Positions 15,968 to 24,537 of a stretch of DNA of 26,837 nucleotides are shown one piece after another. Position numbers and translations under genes: made by a program. Numbering within the stretch: the first letter of the stretch is position 1; each line of letters opens with the position of its first letter. The DNA is taken from NCBI GenBank assembly GCA_018334795.1, contig JAGXLH010000008.1, positions 1-26,837 on the forward strand, written 5' to 3'. Below the pieces are notes generated by a model. That model did no database searches, was not told the DNA's origin, and saw only the letters and a list, made by a program, of their open reading frames with translations. Source of the DNA: Thermoplasmatota archaeon (GTDB lineage Archaea > Thermoplasmatota > E2 > DHVEG-1).

Positions 15968-16004
15968 TATCATATCTGATAACACATTATTATCATATTT
16001 GATC
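15968..16004 (-). repeat. Two TATCA-N4-TGAT dyads upstream of the DUF389-HPP operon
   Basis: TATCATATCTGATA (15968-15981) and TATCATATTTGATC (15991-16004) are near-identical copies, each an inverted repeat, starting 23 nt apart (about two helical turns). They lie 25-61 nt upstream of the DUF389 ATG, where a regulator could block or recruit the basal machinery. The region is AT-rich, so chance cannot be excluded. Confidence 0.35.
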
Positions 16005-16009
16005 TTAAT

Positions 16010-16375
16010 TTAGATGAATAGCATTACTGACATGCCGAGAAATAATAGTATTATAACACTTATGATAAAAGCAACGAATATGCTCATAAGCCATGCAAGT
16101 ATGGATTTTATCCAACCAATATCATACATTTTCTTGATGATGAACCAAAAACCGATTAGCCCCATTAGCGGTCCGATTAGTGGAATAAATCTGAGAAAGA
16201 ATGCTAGGAGGTCTCCCAGTAGTACTGTAGATGCAGCTTTAGTAAAGGATCTTTTTTTAAAACCTAATAATCCTGTAGCAAGATGCAATAAGATACTTCC
16301 CACTATCAAGGTTATTAAGAAATGAATGAGTGATCCCGTTAGTATTTTGCCCATTTCAATGCCAAAGTAATTCAT
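16010..16375 (-). CDS. Small multi-span membrane protein of unknown function
   Basis: I do not recognise this 121-residue protein. It has about four hydrophobic stretches (roughly 13-34, 48-60, 64-82 and 91-118), with a basic loop GFKKRSFTKAAS near 38-49 and a turn KKMYDIGW near 81-88. A strong Shine-Dalgarno site GAGGTG sits 5 nt before the ATG, and TTTAAATTAT lies about 36 nt upstream on the same strand, which makes it a credible real gene. It is followed by the DUF389-HPP pair on the same strand with a 66-nt gap. Confidence 0.75.
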   Translation of the reverse strand: MNYFGIEMGKILTGSLIHFLITLIVGSILLHLATGLLGFKKRSFTKAASTVLLGDLLAFFLRFIPLIGPLMGLIGFWFIIKKMYDIGWIKSILAWLMSIFVAFIISVIILLFLGMSVMLFI

Positions 16376-16461
16376 TTTTCACCTCATATATTTTATAACT
16401 AATATGATAATTTAAACCTATTTTATTAATTTTTTATATCTTATTTGATATCATAATTTCG

Positions 16462-17343
16462 CTATGGATTTTTGAAAAATGAGTCTATTATTTTATGATT
16501 TTCCTTTGCAGTTTTATATCCTAAATTGATATTTGTTTTTACCGTTTCCCAATCAAAATCCAATACATGATCTGATTTAAAACCAGTAGGCAAATAATAA
16601 TCTCCAAGATCTTCATCTAATAAATCAATCATGTCTTCTCCTTTTGCATCTAGGAGCGTTCGATATAATACCCTTGCATATTGCATTTTCTTTTCAAACG
16701 TATATTCTCTTTTTTGCATAACGTCAAATGGTGAAATAGCAAAAATCTTTACATTTTCTCTTCCATGGTCCAATGCGGCTTTGATGGGATATCCCTCACA
16801 AACACCACCATCCACGAAACAATGGGTTGCTCCATCTTTTCCTTTAAACCAAACTGGTTCGAAAATTCCGGGTATAGCTATTGAAGCAGCAATTGCTGTC
16901 GGTAAATCCATCTCTATATCATTTGGTACATACTTTCTTTTCCCATCATTTAAATCAGTCACTACACACTGAAACTTAGTTTCAGTAAAACTATCCCAAT
17001 CAATGTCGAATTCATCAAAAATACTAATGAGTAATCGTTGGATTTTTTTTATTCGTACTAATCCCCAATAAAATAAAAAGTCAGCAATCCAAAGTAATGG
17101 TGCGATACGAAATTGCTTCCAGGGTTTATATTTTAAAAATGCAGATTCCATTTCTTTACTACTTATTCCTGCGGCCATAAAACAACCAAATAAAGCTCCT
17201 CCACTCGTACCTATGATATGATCTGGCTTGAAGTTATGTTCGTCATACACGTATTTCCAAAATCCAATATAGGAGGTTGTATGGGCACCCCCACCAGAAC
17301 AAGCTAATATTTTCTCTTTTTGATTTAATTGTTGATTCATCAT
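16462..17343 (-). CDS. Patatin-like phospholipase
   Basis: A 293-residue patatin-fold lipid acyl hydrolase. The oxyanion loop is SGGGAHTTSYIG (16-27), the nucleophile elbow GTSGG (45-49, Ser47), and the dyad Asp is Asp178 in VDGGVCEG. No signal peptide is present, so it acts in the cytoplasm or on the inner membrane face; residues 81-96 are hydrophobic and could touch the membrane. The family usually cleaves ester-linked acyl chains, so in an archaeon with ether lipids the substrate may be imported lipid or another ester. The start MMNQQ offers two ATGs; no Shine-Dalgarno site was seen. It is divergent from marC. Confidence 0.88.
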   Translation of the reverse strand: MMNQQLNQKEKILACSGGGAHTTSYIGFWKYVYDEHNFKPDHIIGTSGGALFGCFMAAGISSKEMESAFLKYKPWKQFRIAPLLWIADFLFYWGLVRIKKIQRLLISIFDEFDIDWDSFTETKFQCVVTDLNDGKRKYVPNDIEMDLPTAIAASIAIPGIFEPVWFKGKDGATHCFVDGGVCEGYPIKAALDHGRENVKIFAISPFDVMQKREYTFEKKMQYARVLYRTLLDAKGEDMIDLLDEDLGDYYLPTGFKSDHVLDFDWETVKTNINLGYKTAKENHKIIDSFFKNP

Positions 17344-17473
17344 ATTCAGGATATGTAATATACTATATGTTTTTATTTTTTAACATATTTTTCATAATGA
17401 TTTGTAACTTGATTCATCTACACTTAGGTATCTTTTTTAAACACGTTGGTCATCGCTTATATTTTTCAAGAAG

Positions 17474-17481
17474 TTTAAATA
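17474..17481 (+). promoter_or_regulatory. TATA box of marC
   Basis: TTTAAATA, preceded by TCAAGAAG, is centred about 29 nt before the MarC ATG. This is near-consensus for archaea and predicts an essentially leaderless mRNA. The rest of the 163-nt divergent gap to the patatin gene is AT-rich with no other clear element. Confidence 0.65.
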
Positions 17482-17506
17482 GGTTAATCTATTTCCGCGT
17501 TTTTTA

Positions 17507-18184
17507 ATGGATGTTGCATACATTCTTTCAATATTTGTTGGCATTCTCGCCATTGTAAATCCATTTGGAAACATATCATTTTTTACATCACTCACTCAAG
17601 GTTTTTCTGTTGCTGAGAAAAAACAAGTTATTTCAAAAGCAGTAGTTGCAGCAACTCTTACCCTACTCGTTTTTGGACTGTTAGGATCCTACATTTTCAA
17701 ATTGTTTAGTATCACAATTCCAGCGTTTCGTATAGCTGGAGGATTACTCTTGTTTCGAGTAGCTTTTAGCATGTTATATGGTTCTACACCTGGAACAAAA
17801 TCTACGACTGAAGAAAAAGAAGAATCTTTGGAACGAGAAATGGTTGGAGTGATTCCAATGGCTATTCCAATGCTTGCAGGACCGGGTGCTATCTCAACAG
17901 TGATGCTTTATGTTTCGGAGGGAAATTTAAACGAACTGCTTGTTGTTTTTATTTCAATTTTTGTAACCATGTTTATTACATTTATTCTTTTACGAAATGC
18001 TGATAAAATATTTAGTAAAATTGGACGAGTTGGATCTTTAGCCATATCTAGGATTATGGGTCTTATTCTCGCAGCTGTTGCTGTTCAATTCCTTGTTAAT
18101 GGTATTCATGATATTGCACTTGCGTGGATCACTGAATTCTCTTCTTTGTTTGTTAATGGAGTTATAACCAGTTTTTTCTTCTAA
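17507..18184 (+). CDS. MarC family integral membrane protein
   Basis: A 225-residue protein of the MarC/UPF0056 family with about six membrane helices. Signatures include the N-terminal GILAIVNPFGNISFF (12-26), RIAGGLLLFRVAF near 75-87, IPMAIPMLAGPGAIST near 115-130 and a closing SRIMGLILAAVAVQFLVNGI. The family's function is unknown; an early link to multiple antibiotic resistance was not upheld. Its last 23 nt overlap the end of the convergent corA gene, so the two messages are complementary at their 3' ends. Confidence 0.9.
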   Translation: MDVAYILSIFVGILAIVNPFGNISFFTSLTQGFSVAEKKQVISKAVVAATLTLLVFGLLGSYIFKLFSITIPAFRIAGGLLLFRVAFSMLYGSTPGTKSTTEEKEESLEREMVGVIPMAIPMLAGPGAISTVMLYVSEGNLNELLVVFISIFVTMFITFILLRNADKIFSKIGRVGSLAISRIMGLILAAVAVQFLVNGIHDIALAWITEFSSLFVNGVITSFFF

Positions 18185-19256
18185 AGTAAAATAGCATAGT
18201 AGCTGCCATCATAATCATAATGAAGAGAGCGAATGGATAACCAAAAGCCCAATTTAGTTCAGGCATATTAAAAGGAGAAATACTAGGATTAAAATTCATT
18301 CCATAGATTCCTGCAATAAATGTTAAGGGTATGAAAATAGATGCAAATATGGTAAGTACTTTCATCACCTCATTCATCTTGTTACTCACACTGGACATGT
18401 AAATATCAAGCATTCCAGAGATCATGTCTCGATAACTTTCAATGGTATCCATTACTTGAATGGTATGATCATACACATCTCTATAATAAACACTGGTGGA
18501 ATCAGTTATCAACGGTGTTTCTTCACGGAGTACTCCATTGACAAGTTCTCTAAGTGGCCAAACAGATTTTCTTAAAAAGATCATATCTGCTTTCAAATGA
18601 TGAATCTGTTGTAATGTTTCAGGAGTTGGTTTTTCAATTAAGATTTCTTCAGTATCTTCAATTGTTTCTCCAAAGGATTCCATGATGACAAAATAGTGGT
18701 CGATAATCGCATCGATTAATGAATATGATAAATAATCTGATCCCATTTTTCTTACGCGTCCTTTACCATTTCGAATTCGCTGTCTAATATTGTTAAATAT
18801 ATCACCAGGTTTTTCTTGAAATGAAATGACCACGTTTTGGGTAAGAATGATACTTACTTGTTCAGCTTGAATTTCTTTTGTTTGTTCATCCTGATAAAGC
18901 ATTTTCAAAACAAGATAAAGGTAGTCATCAAAGGATTCCATTTTTGGTCTTTGACCGGTGTTCATAATGTCTTCTAAAACGAGAGGATGTATGTGGAAAT
19001 GAGATCCAATTTGCTCGATTTGTGCTGGATCGTGAACACCATCTATGTTAATCCAGGTGATTGTTTTTGTGTCTCGGTAAGAAAAACAGTCTTTTATGTT
19101 CTCTATTTGTTTTTCCTGGAAATGATGTTCATCATAATCAAAAAGGGTTATTCGAATTGGTTCATTTCTTTTTTTTCCGACATGAACTAATGATCCTGGT
19201 GGGAGTCCAAGACTTTTATCCCGTTTTTTCAAATATCGTGAAATATGCGTCACCAC
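18162..19256 (-). CDS. corA: CorA-type magnesium/cobalt transporter
   Basis: A 364-residue CorA protein: a large cytoplasmic alpha/beta N-terminal domain, a long helix, then two membrane helices (about 299-318 and 342-358). The selectivity motif YGMNF is at 318-322, followed by the MPEL loop (332-335) and a basic tail (RRKNWL). CorA pentamers admit Mg2+ and other divalent cations. The start is uncertain: GTG at 19256 gives MVTHISRY, whereas TTG at 19232 would begin MKKRDKSLG with GGTGA upstream. It lies 99 nt downstream of the metallophosphoesterase gene and overlaps marC tail to tail. Confidence 0.92.
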   Translation of the reverse strand: MVTHISRYLKKRDKSLGLPPGSLVHVGKKRNEPIRITLFDYDEHHFQEKQIENIKDCFSYRDTKTITWINIDGVHDPAQIEQIGSHFHIHPLVLEDIMNTGQRPKMESFDDYLYLVLKMLYQDEQTKEIQAEQVSIILTQNVVISFQEKPGDIFNNIRQRIRNGKGRVRKMGSDYLSYSLIDAIIDHYFVIMESFGETIEDTEEILIEKPTPETLQQIHHLKADMIFLRKSVWPLRELVNGVLREETPLITDSTSVYYRDVYDHTIQVMDTIESYRDMISGMLDIYMSSVSNKMNEVMKVLTIFASIFIPLTFIAGIYGMNFNPSISPFNMPELNWAFGYPFALFIMIMMAATMLFYFRRKNWL

Positions 19257-19355
19257 ACTAACATATATTATAACGTAACAAAGAACCTAGGTTAAATATG
19301 ATTTTCTATTTGTTCAAGAAAGTTTTTTTACAAAATGATTGTAAAATAAATGTTT

Positions 19356-19970
19356 TCAATCAAGCATGGTTACATCAACGGTTTCGTTGATATGAATGAT
19401 GGCGCCTCGTCCTCGTTTACCCATGCTACAATTTACTATCGTTGTGTTTTCATGTTTGCTAAATCCGGGTCTTTCATGAATATGGCCGGATATGACAAGG
19501 AGTGGATGAAAGGTATCAACGATTTTTCGAAGTGGTTTGCTACCCGCATGTTTTCCAAGAAAAACACTGTCTTGAAAACCATGTGGTGGCACATGAGTGA
19601 TGAGTACATCGGTTTGTTCTAAATATGATTTGAGTGTGTCATCAGTAAAAAAGAGTTCAGTTTCTGCATCATCAACGCCATTGACACCGGTAAATGTTAA
19701 TCCATCAACTTGAGTTTGTTTTTTATGTAGGTTCACTGCTTTTGTTTTTTTGATTCCTTCGCACACATCCGCAGTATCAATGTTTCCTGGAAGGGTGTAA
19801 ATTGGAGTTGGGAACTGATCTAAAATGTTTATTGCTGCATCAGCGGGACCAAACTGGGTGATATCTCCAGCGATAATGATAACATCTGGCTTATGTTTCT
19901 TTATCGCTATGAGTGCATCATTCACACGATGTTGTGCTCCATGAATGTCGGCTGTTGCATAAATTTTCAT
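19356..19970 (-). CDS. Calcineurin-like metallophosphoesterase
   Basis: A compact 204-residue phosphoesterase with all core motifs: DIH (8-10), GDITQFG (35-41), GNID (62-65), His126 in THVPPHG and GHIHE (162-166). These bind two metal ions. The compact form resembles YfcE-like phosphodiesterases and phosphatases. It is the third gene of a minus-strand run after gpgS and a second glycosyltransferase, 55 nt below the latter. That context suggests it might remove the phosphate from glucosyl-3-phosphoglycerate, a job done by HAD-type GpgP in characterised organisms; this is inference only. The start is ATG, with no clear ribosome-binding site. Confidence 0.87.
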   Translation of the reverse strand: MKIYATADIHGAQHRVNDALIAIKKHKPDVIIIAGDITQFGPADAAINILDQFPTPIYTLPGNIDTADVCEGIKKTKAVNLHKKQTQVDGLTFTGVNGVDDAETELFFTDDTLKSYLEQTDVLITHVPPHGFQDSVFLGKHAGSKPLRKIVDTFHPLLVISGHIHERPGFSKHENTTIVNCSMGKRGRGAIIHINETVDVTMLD

Positions 19971-20025
19971 TTTATTTTACCATCCATTTTGAACCTATGA
20001 ATTACCTTATTTTTTATGGAGTTGA

Positions 20026-21264
20026 TCAATAGATATTTTTTAAATAATCAAATTTTTCTTCAAAGATTTCTGCTTGTTTTTGAATAATGATTTCAGCTTC
20101 ATTATTGCTCATGTCTTGTACTTGATGAGCATAACTAACAAATCTTCCAAGCCATAATGTTTTCAAGGTGTCAAGTAATGTGTATTTATCCGCATCATTT
20201 TCTAAGTTTTTGTAAGATGAAGCGTATTGATACACGATTTTAGCCCAAAGGTTCGCATCGAATTTTTCTCCATCATTAGCGACATGGTCAACATTAGCGA
20301 TTAAATCTTCTGGCAAGTAGTTTTTCATGTATTCCTTGTTTGAGATGAATTCTTGTTGGAATGATTTATTCATTTCATCAACGTTAATATTGACAGGAAT
20401 TGGATGTTGACTGAAGCATTCGCGATGATGCTTTGGTTGCCATCGAGATGGTTTTTTCTTCCAGTATTGTTCATAGAATTTAGCGAGTTCAAACATGCTT
20501 CCGGTTACTTTTCGAAACATGGGAATTAAGAATTTTTCTGGTTCAAGATAATGTGTGGTTGACTCATGGATTTTCAGTGAAAATAATCCTTCTTTCACAT
20601 AGTATCCTTCAGCTGCAGCAGTTGTTACAATAAAAATGTCAATACCAAAATCTGGTGGAAGCAGCGGGTGATTTCGTAATGTTTCATACAAATGTTTTGA
20701 TAATGCGAATTCTCCAGCGATTGGTTGTCTAATATCAATTCCATAGAGTGATCGTGTAAACGGATACACTAAATTATTGGTAATCACGCCATCGTTTTTA
20801 TCACGAATATAATACGGAACGGTTAGATCCGATCGACCATACACTACAGGATTAGCAATGGTTTGAATCCAACTTGGTTGAATGCTAAGTAGGTCTCCAT
20901 CCATGAGTACTACACATTTAGCTTGTGCTTCATGAGCAATTTCAAAAATGGTCATTACCCCAGATCCTTTTCCTCCTGATACGATATCATCTGTAACAAT
21001 GGTGTGAATGTTTTTGTAGGGTTGAAAAAGATTAATTGCTTCATCAGTGTTATCACTAGATGGTGCTTTTGAAACTACGATTGCAAGATTATAATCTGGG
21101 AAATAACGGTATAATCCTTCATTTATAGTGTTTAACACGCTTAACACTGTTGATTCAACGTTTTTACATAGGACGCCGACCATGATGTCGATTGGTCCTA
21201 TTTCATGGCATTTATTCACAATTTCTGAGTCTAAACTTAATCCTTTGTTCCAGTCTTGATTCAT
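20026..21264 (-). CDS. GT-A fold glycosyltransferase, GT78/GT81-like
   Basis: A 412-residue GT-A glycosyltransferase. The nucleotide-sugar and metal site is visible as GGKGSG (98-103) and MDGD (121-124, a DxD motif). The acceptor region has QPIAGEFALS (180-189) and DFGIDIF (205-211). Residues beyond 260 are mostly helical. By eye, the layout, with a WGID/FGID segment followed by a long helical tail, resembles mannosylglycerate synthase (GT78), and the GEFALS block is shared with GT81. AGGAGAA lies about 9 nt before the ATG. It follows gpgS by 60 nt. It could extend glucosylglycerate to a diglycoside or form a glycosylglycerate directly; neither is shown. Confidence 0.78.
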   Translation of the reverse strand: MNQDWNKGLSLDSEIVNKCHEIGPIDIMVGVLCKNVESTVLSVLNTINEGLYRYFPDYNLAIVVSKAPSSDNTDEAINLFQPYKNIHTIVTDDIVSGGKGSGVMTIFEIAHEAQAKCVVLMDGDLLSIQPSWIQTIANPVVYGRSDLTVPYYIRDKNDGVITNNLVYPFTRSLYGIDIRQPIAGEFALSKHLYETLRNHPLLPPDFGIDIFIVTTAAAEGYYVKEGLFSLKIHESTTHYLEPEKFLIPMFRKVTGSMFELAKFYEQYWKKKPSRWQPKHHRECFSQHPIPVNINVDEMNKSFQQEFISNKEYMKNYLPEDLIANVDHVANDGEKFDANLWAKIVYQYASSYKNLENDADKYTLLDTLKTLWLGRFVSYAHQVQDMSNNEAEIIIQKQAEIFEEKFDYLKNIY

Positions 21265-21324
21265 TGATTGTTTTTCTCCTTATTTTTTCATTTAAACTAT
21301 TGGTTAATTTTTTTTTCAGCTGGT

Positions 21325-22527
21325 TTACTTTTCATTATCAACGATTACAGCATCTAGGAGTTGTTCACGGATTTTCTTTCGAGCTGAAATGGTTCGTAAC
21401 CAATCAGGAATCCGAGAGCCTACAGGATGTTGTAAATAATGTTCTCCTGAAACCGATATTTGTTCACTGAATTGTTCAACCATGTTCTCTTCGATATGCC
21501 TATCATATTTCAGATTGTTAAAATGAGCATCAGCATGATATTTTCTAATGGCATCTTGAGCATATCGTTGATATAACACTCTTAATGAGCGAACAAAATC
21601 TTCAGATATTTTTAATTGTTCCTCTTCAATTAGTACTCGTAATAATGTTTCAAGGATGTCTCCGGTCATTTTCACGAGACCTTGGTCTTCATTTCCTATT
21701 TTTTGATGTTTATGATCATAAAAACCAAGATCCGTTTGACAAATTCGTTTGGTAATCACATTTCGATACATTTCAGCCATCACTCCGATTTCAATACCCC
21801 AATTTCCAGGGATATCGACGTCTCGAGCTAGATCACTTGTCAATGCGAACTCGCCTGATAATGGATATCGGAATGATTGTAGGAATTTGACGAATTCAAC
21901 TTGAGCATTGTGTTGTTCTTCTAATGCTTCAAGAAGTGGATGAAGGAATAATCGGACAACACGGCCGTACATAATTCCTTTTTCAGTGTTTACTCGTGCG
22001 TAATATCCTTTGTTAAATTTGAAATCAAGTTCGGGTTCTACTAATGGATATACTAGTTTTGTTGGAATGGTTTCATCATAAAGCATGATGTCTGCATCAT
22101 GAAGTGCTACTGCATAGGATCTGAGGGCAGCTATTCCTAATGCAAGCCATACATCCCGTCCTTTTCCCCGGTATTTAAGCAAATCAATTCCTTCTGCTTG
22201 TAGACCTTCTAATAATCGTTCGATTTTTGGTCCATTACACCACATGATTAAATGTGGGACTTTTAAATCTGAAAAAAATCGTTTAACATGAGTAAATTCT
22301 TTTTCATCTTTTGCGGCAAGTGGAATGATGATTTCTCGAAGATATGTACACTTATCCAATCCTTTTTTGATGGTACCTAATGCATCGCCATTGATTTCTT
22401 TGTAAAGCATAGGCATGACTACGGAAACCGGCCGTTCCACAACACAATCACTCACGGTTTTCATTAGTTGATTCTTTCCAACATTGAATTCGTGAAGCGT
22501 TGCTATTTTTTCTTGTTTTAAATCCAT
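21325..22527 (-). CDS. gpgS: Glucosyl-3-phosphoglycerate synthase (GT81)
   Basis: A 400-residue GT-A glycosyltransferase with the GT81 pattern: GKGRDVWLALGIAAL (121-135), DADIMLYD (144-151, DxD), KLVYPLVEPELDF (157-169), KGYYARVN (173-180), MYGRVVRLF (186-194) and YPLSGEFALTSD (221-232) followed by GNWGIEIG (241-248). GpgS transfers glucose from an NDP-glucose to 3-phosphoglycerate, giving the precursor of the compatible solute glucosylglycerate. It is the first of three same-strand genes. A GGTGG ribosome-binding site lies about 11 nt before the ATG, and a TTATAG element about 50 nt upstream could be its TATA box. Confidence 0.9.
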   Translation of the reverse strand: MDLKQEKIATLHEFNVGKNQLMKTVSDCVVERPVSVVMPMLYKEINGDALGTIKKGLDKCTYLREIIIPLAAKDEKEFTHVKRFFSDLKVPHLIMWCNGPKIERLLEGLQAEGIDLLKYRGKGRDVWLALGIAALRSYAVALHDADIMLYDETIPTKLVYPLVEPELDFKFNKGYYARVNTEKGIMYGRVVRLFLHPLLEALEEQHNAQVEFVKFLQSFRYPLSGEFALTSDLARDVDIPGNWGIEIGVMAEMYRNVITKRICQTDLGFYDHKHQKIGNEDQGLVKMTGDILETLLRVLIEEEQLKISEDFVRSLRVLYQRYAQDAIRKYHADAHFNNLKYDRHIEENMVEQFSEQISVSGEHYLQHPVGSRIPDWLRTISARKKIREQLLDAVIVDNEK

Positions 22528-22790
22528 CTTTTATTTCCACCAACAACTTTTTTCCCTTGCTTTCTTTACCATCGACTATAACAAGGATGAATCTAAGATG
22601 TAATAGATTTGATTTGTGTTAATAGTTATGGTAAACCATGATGAGTTATGTATCAATTTGAAATAATCAATGATGAAATCTGTTTTTATTGTTACTATCT
22701 ATTATTGATTCCCAATCCAATATTTCCCATTTTTAAAATGGTAAATAGGTTACTTGTTATAAATTTTTTTTAACAATCAAAAAAATAGGA
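22528..22790. other. Divergent promoter region between gpgS and pheT
   Basis: This 263-nt gap carries promoters in both directions. It contains two inverted repeats: ATGGT-AA-ACCAT (22628-22639) and CCATTTT-T-AAAATGG (22727-22741), each perfect. On the minus strand a TTGTTATAGT element at 22575-22584 could drive gpgS. TTATAAAT at 22757-22764 lies on the plus strand upstream of pheT. No RNA gene or protein frame was found. Confidence 0.5.
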
Positions 22791-22821
22791 ATGAAAGCAA
22801 TAAACTTTTTTTTGCAAAATC

Positions 22822-22828
22822 AAATATA
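22822..22828 (+). promoter_or_regulatory. Possible TATA box of pheT
   Basis: AAATATA is centred about 28 nt before the pheT ATG at 22854, which would give a leaderless message. A competing TTATAAAT at 22757-22764 would instead serve the in-frame ATG at 22791. Confidence 0.35.
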
Positions 22829-22853
22829 CCTCCTTTTTATTTCACAAAAGTAT

Positions 22854-24509
22854 ATGCCAGTTGTTAGCTTTGATTATCAAGATTACATTAGCCTTTTTGG
22901 AAAAACCATTTCAAAAGATGATCTGATCAAACGTTTACCAATGATTGGTGCGGATTTTGATAAGATTGAAGATGATGAGATCAGTATTGAATTCTTTCCG
23001 AATCGGCCTGATTTATCATCCGTTGAAGGAATCGTTCGTGCATCAAGAGCTTTTTTTGATATTAAACCAGGGTTAACCAAGTATCAAGTTGAAGAATCTG
23101 ATATTGTTATGAATGTTGATTCCTCTGTAAAAAAAGTTCGGCCTTTTGTTCGATGTGCTCTTGTAAAAAACGTGGAGATGACTGATGAGTTGATCACTTC
23201 ATTAATGCAATTACAAGAAAAATTGCATTTTGGTATTGGTCGGAATCGAAAAAAAGTAGCGATTGGAGTGCATAATGCTGAACCGGTACAACCTCCATTT
23301 ACGTATAAAGCAGTGGATCCTGATTCCTATCAGTTCGTTCCCTTAGCAAAAGTGGAATCGATGACGCTATCTGAAATACTTTCATCTCATGAGAAAGGCA
23401 TGGCGTATGCTTCATTACTTGAAGATGTTGATTTGTATCCGTTAATAGTTGATGCTAATGACAATGTGCTTTCATTTCCACCTATTATCAATGGAATCCT
23501 TACTGAAGTTACTCCGTTTACAACTGATTTATTCATTGATGTCACAGGAACTGATAAAAAAGCAATTCATCATGCATTAGCAATTGTAGTCACCGCACTT
23601 GCTGAACGTGGAGGAAGCGTGTATTCAACAAAGATAGTGAGTGAAAATGAAACTATTTTAAGTCCTGATTTATCTATAATGAAACGAGAATTATCTGTTA
23701 AGCGAGTGAATGCTATTCTTGGATTAAATCTTTCTAGTGATGAAATTAAAATGTTTTTAGCAAAAATGGGGTATGATGCAGAGAATAAAGATGAACAAAC
23801 ACTTATGGTTTCCATTCCTTCTTGGAGAGCAGATATACTTCATGAAATCGATTTGATTGAGGATGTTGCAGTTGGTTATGGATTTGATAATATTTCTTAT
23901 GAGATTCCAAGTTCCTTTAGTTTTGGTAAACCATTACCGCATAAGGAATCATTTCAAAATTTACGAACTGTTTTGATTGGTTTAGGGTTTAATGAAGTCA
24001 CCACGTTCACCTTGTCTAATGAACAAGATGAATTTGAAAAACTTGGATTGGAAACAAGAAATCATGTGCAAATTCAAAATCCGATTGGTGAAGATTATAC
24101 GTGTTTACGCGTTGGATTACTTCCATCATTACTTCAGATGCTAGCGGATAATAAACATCATTCATTGCCACAACAAGTTTTTGAACTTGGTATTGTTTCT
24201 GATGAACAATATAAGAATCAGTATCATGTTGGTGGAATGAAAAGTAGTGCTCATGCGAATTTTACTGAGTGTAAATCCATTGTTGAAGCCATCTTTCGAG
24301 ACATTGGTATCAAATATGATATCAAAGAATTTGATCATCCTGGATTTATAAACGGAAGATGTGCTCAAGTAGTAAATAAATCCGGTTTTCTTGGCTATTT
24401 TGGTGAATTACATCCGCGGACTATTACTAATTTTTCGTTAGAACATCCCGTGATTGCGTTTGAGTTTCATGCAAAAAAATTAATTGAAGGAATTGATAAA
24501 AGGAAATAA
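22854..24509 (+). CDS. pheT: Phenylalanyl-tRNA synthetase beta chain (archaeal type)
   Basis: A 551-residue beta subunit of PheRS, the length of the archaeal form. MPVVSFDYQDYISLFG is the family start. The B3/B4 editing domain covers about 90-250, B5 begins near 276 (RELSVKRVNAILGLNLSS) with DLIEDVAVGYGFDNI after it, and the catalytic-like core covers about 365-551 (FNEVTTFTLSN, VFELGIV, GFINGRCAQV, GYFGELHP). No C-terminal anticodon-binding domain of the bacterial type is present. An in-frame ATG at 22791 would add 21 residues (MKAINFFLQNQ...) not expected for the family. The alpha-chain gene pheS is not in the window. The gene converges with the second hutH. Confidence 0.95.
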   Translation: MPVVSFDYQDYISLFGKTISKDDLIKRLPMIGADFDKIEDDEISIEFFPNRPDLSSVEGIVRASRAFFDIKPGLTKYQVEESDIVMNVDSSVKKVRPFVRCALVKNVEMTDELITSLMQLQEKLHFGIGRNRKKVAIGVHNAEPVQPPFTYKAVDPDSYQFVPLAKVESMTLSEILSSHEKGMAYASLLEDVDLYPLIVDANDNVLSFPPIINGILTEVTPFTTDLFIDVTGTDKKAIHHALAIVVTALAERGGSVYSTKIVSENETILSPDLSIMKRELSVKRVNAILGLNLSSDEIKMFLAKMGYDAENKDEQTLMVSIPSWRADILHEIDLIEDVAVGYGFDNISYEIPSSFSFGKPLPHKESFQNLRTVLIGLGFNEVTTFTLSNEQDEFEKLGLETRNHVQIQNPIGEDYTCLRVGLLPSLLQMLADNKHHSLPQQVFELGIVSDEQYKNQYHVGGMKSSAHANFTECKSIVEAIFRDIGIKYDIKEFDHPGFINGRCAQVVNKSGFLGYFGELHPRTITNFSLEHPVIAFEFHAKKLIEGIDKRK

Positions 24510-24537
24510 TAAAAAAATAAAATTTTTGTATTAGGAT

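Noticed and set aside
22791..22853. Upstream start for pheT adding 21 residues
   Set aside because: The extension is hydrophobic and not expected for PheRS beta; MPVVSFDY is the family start. A TATAAAT element upstream leaves some doubt.
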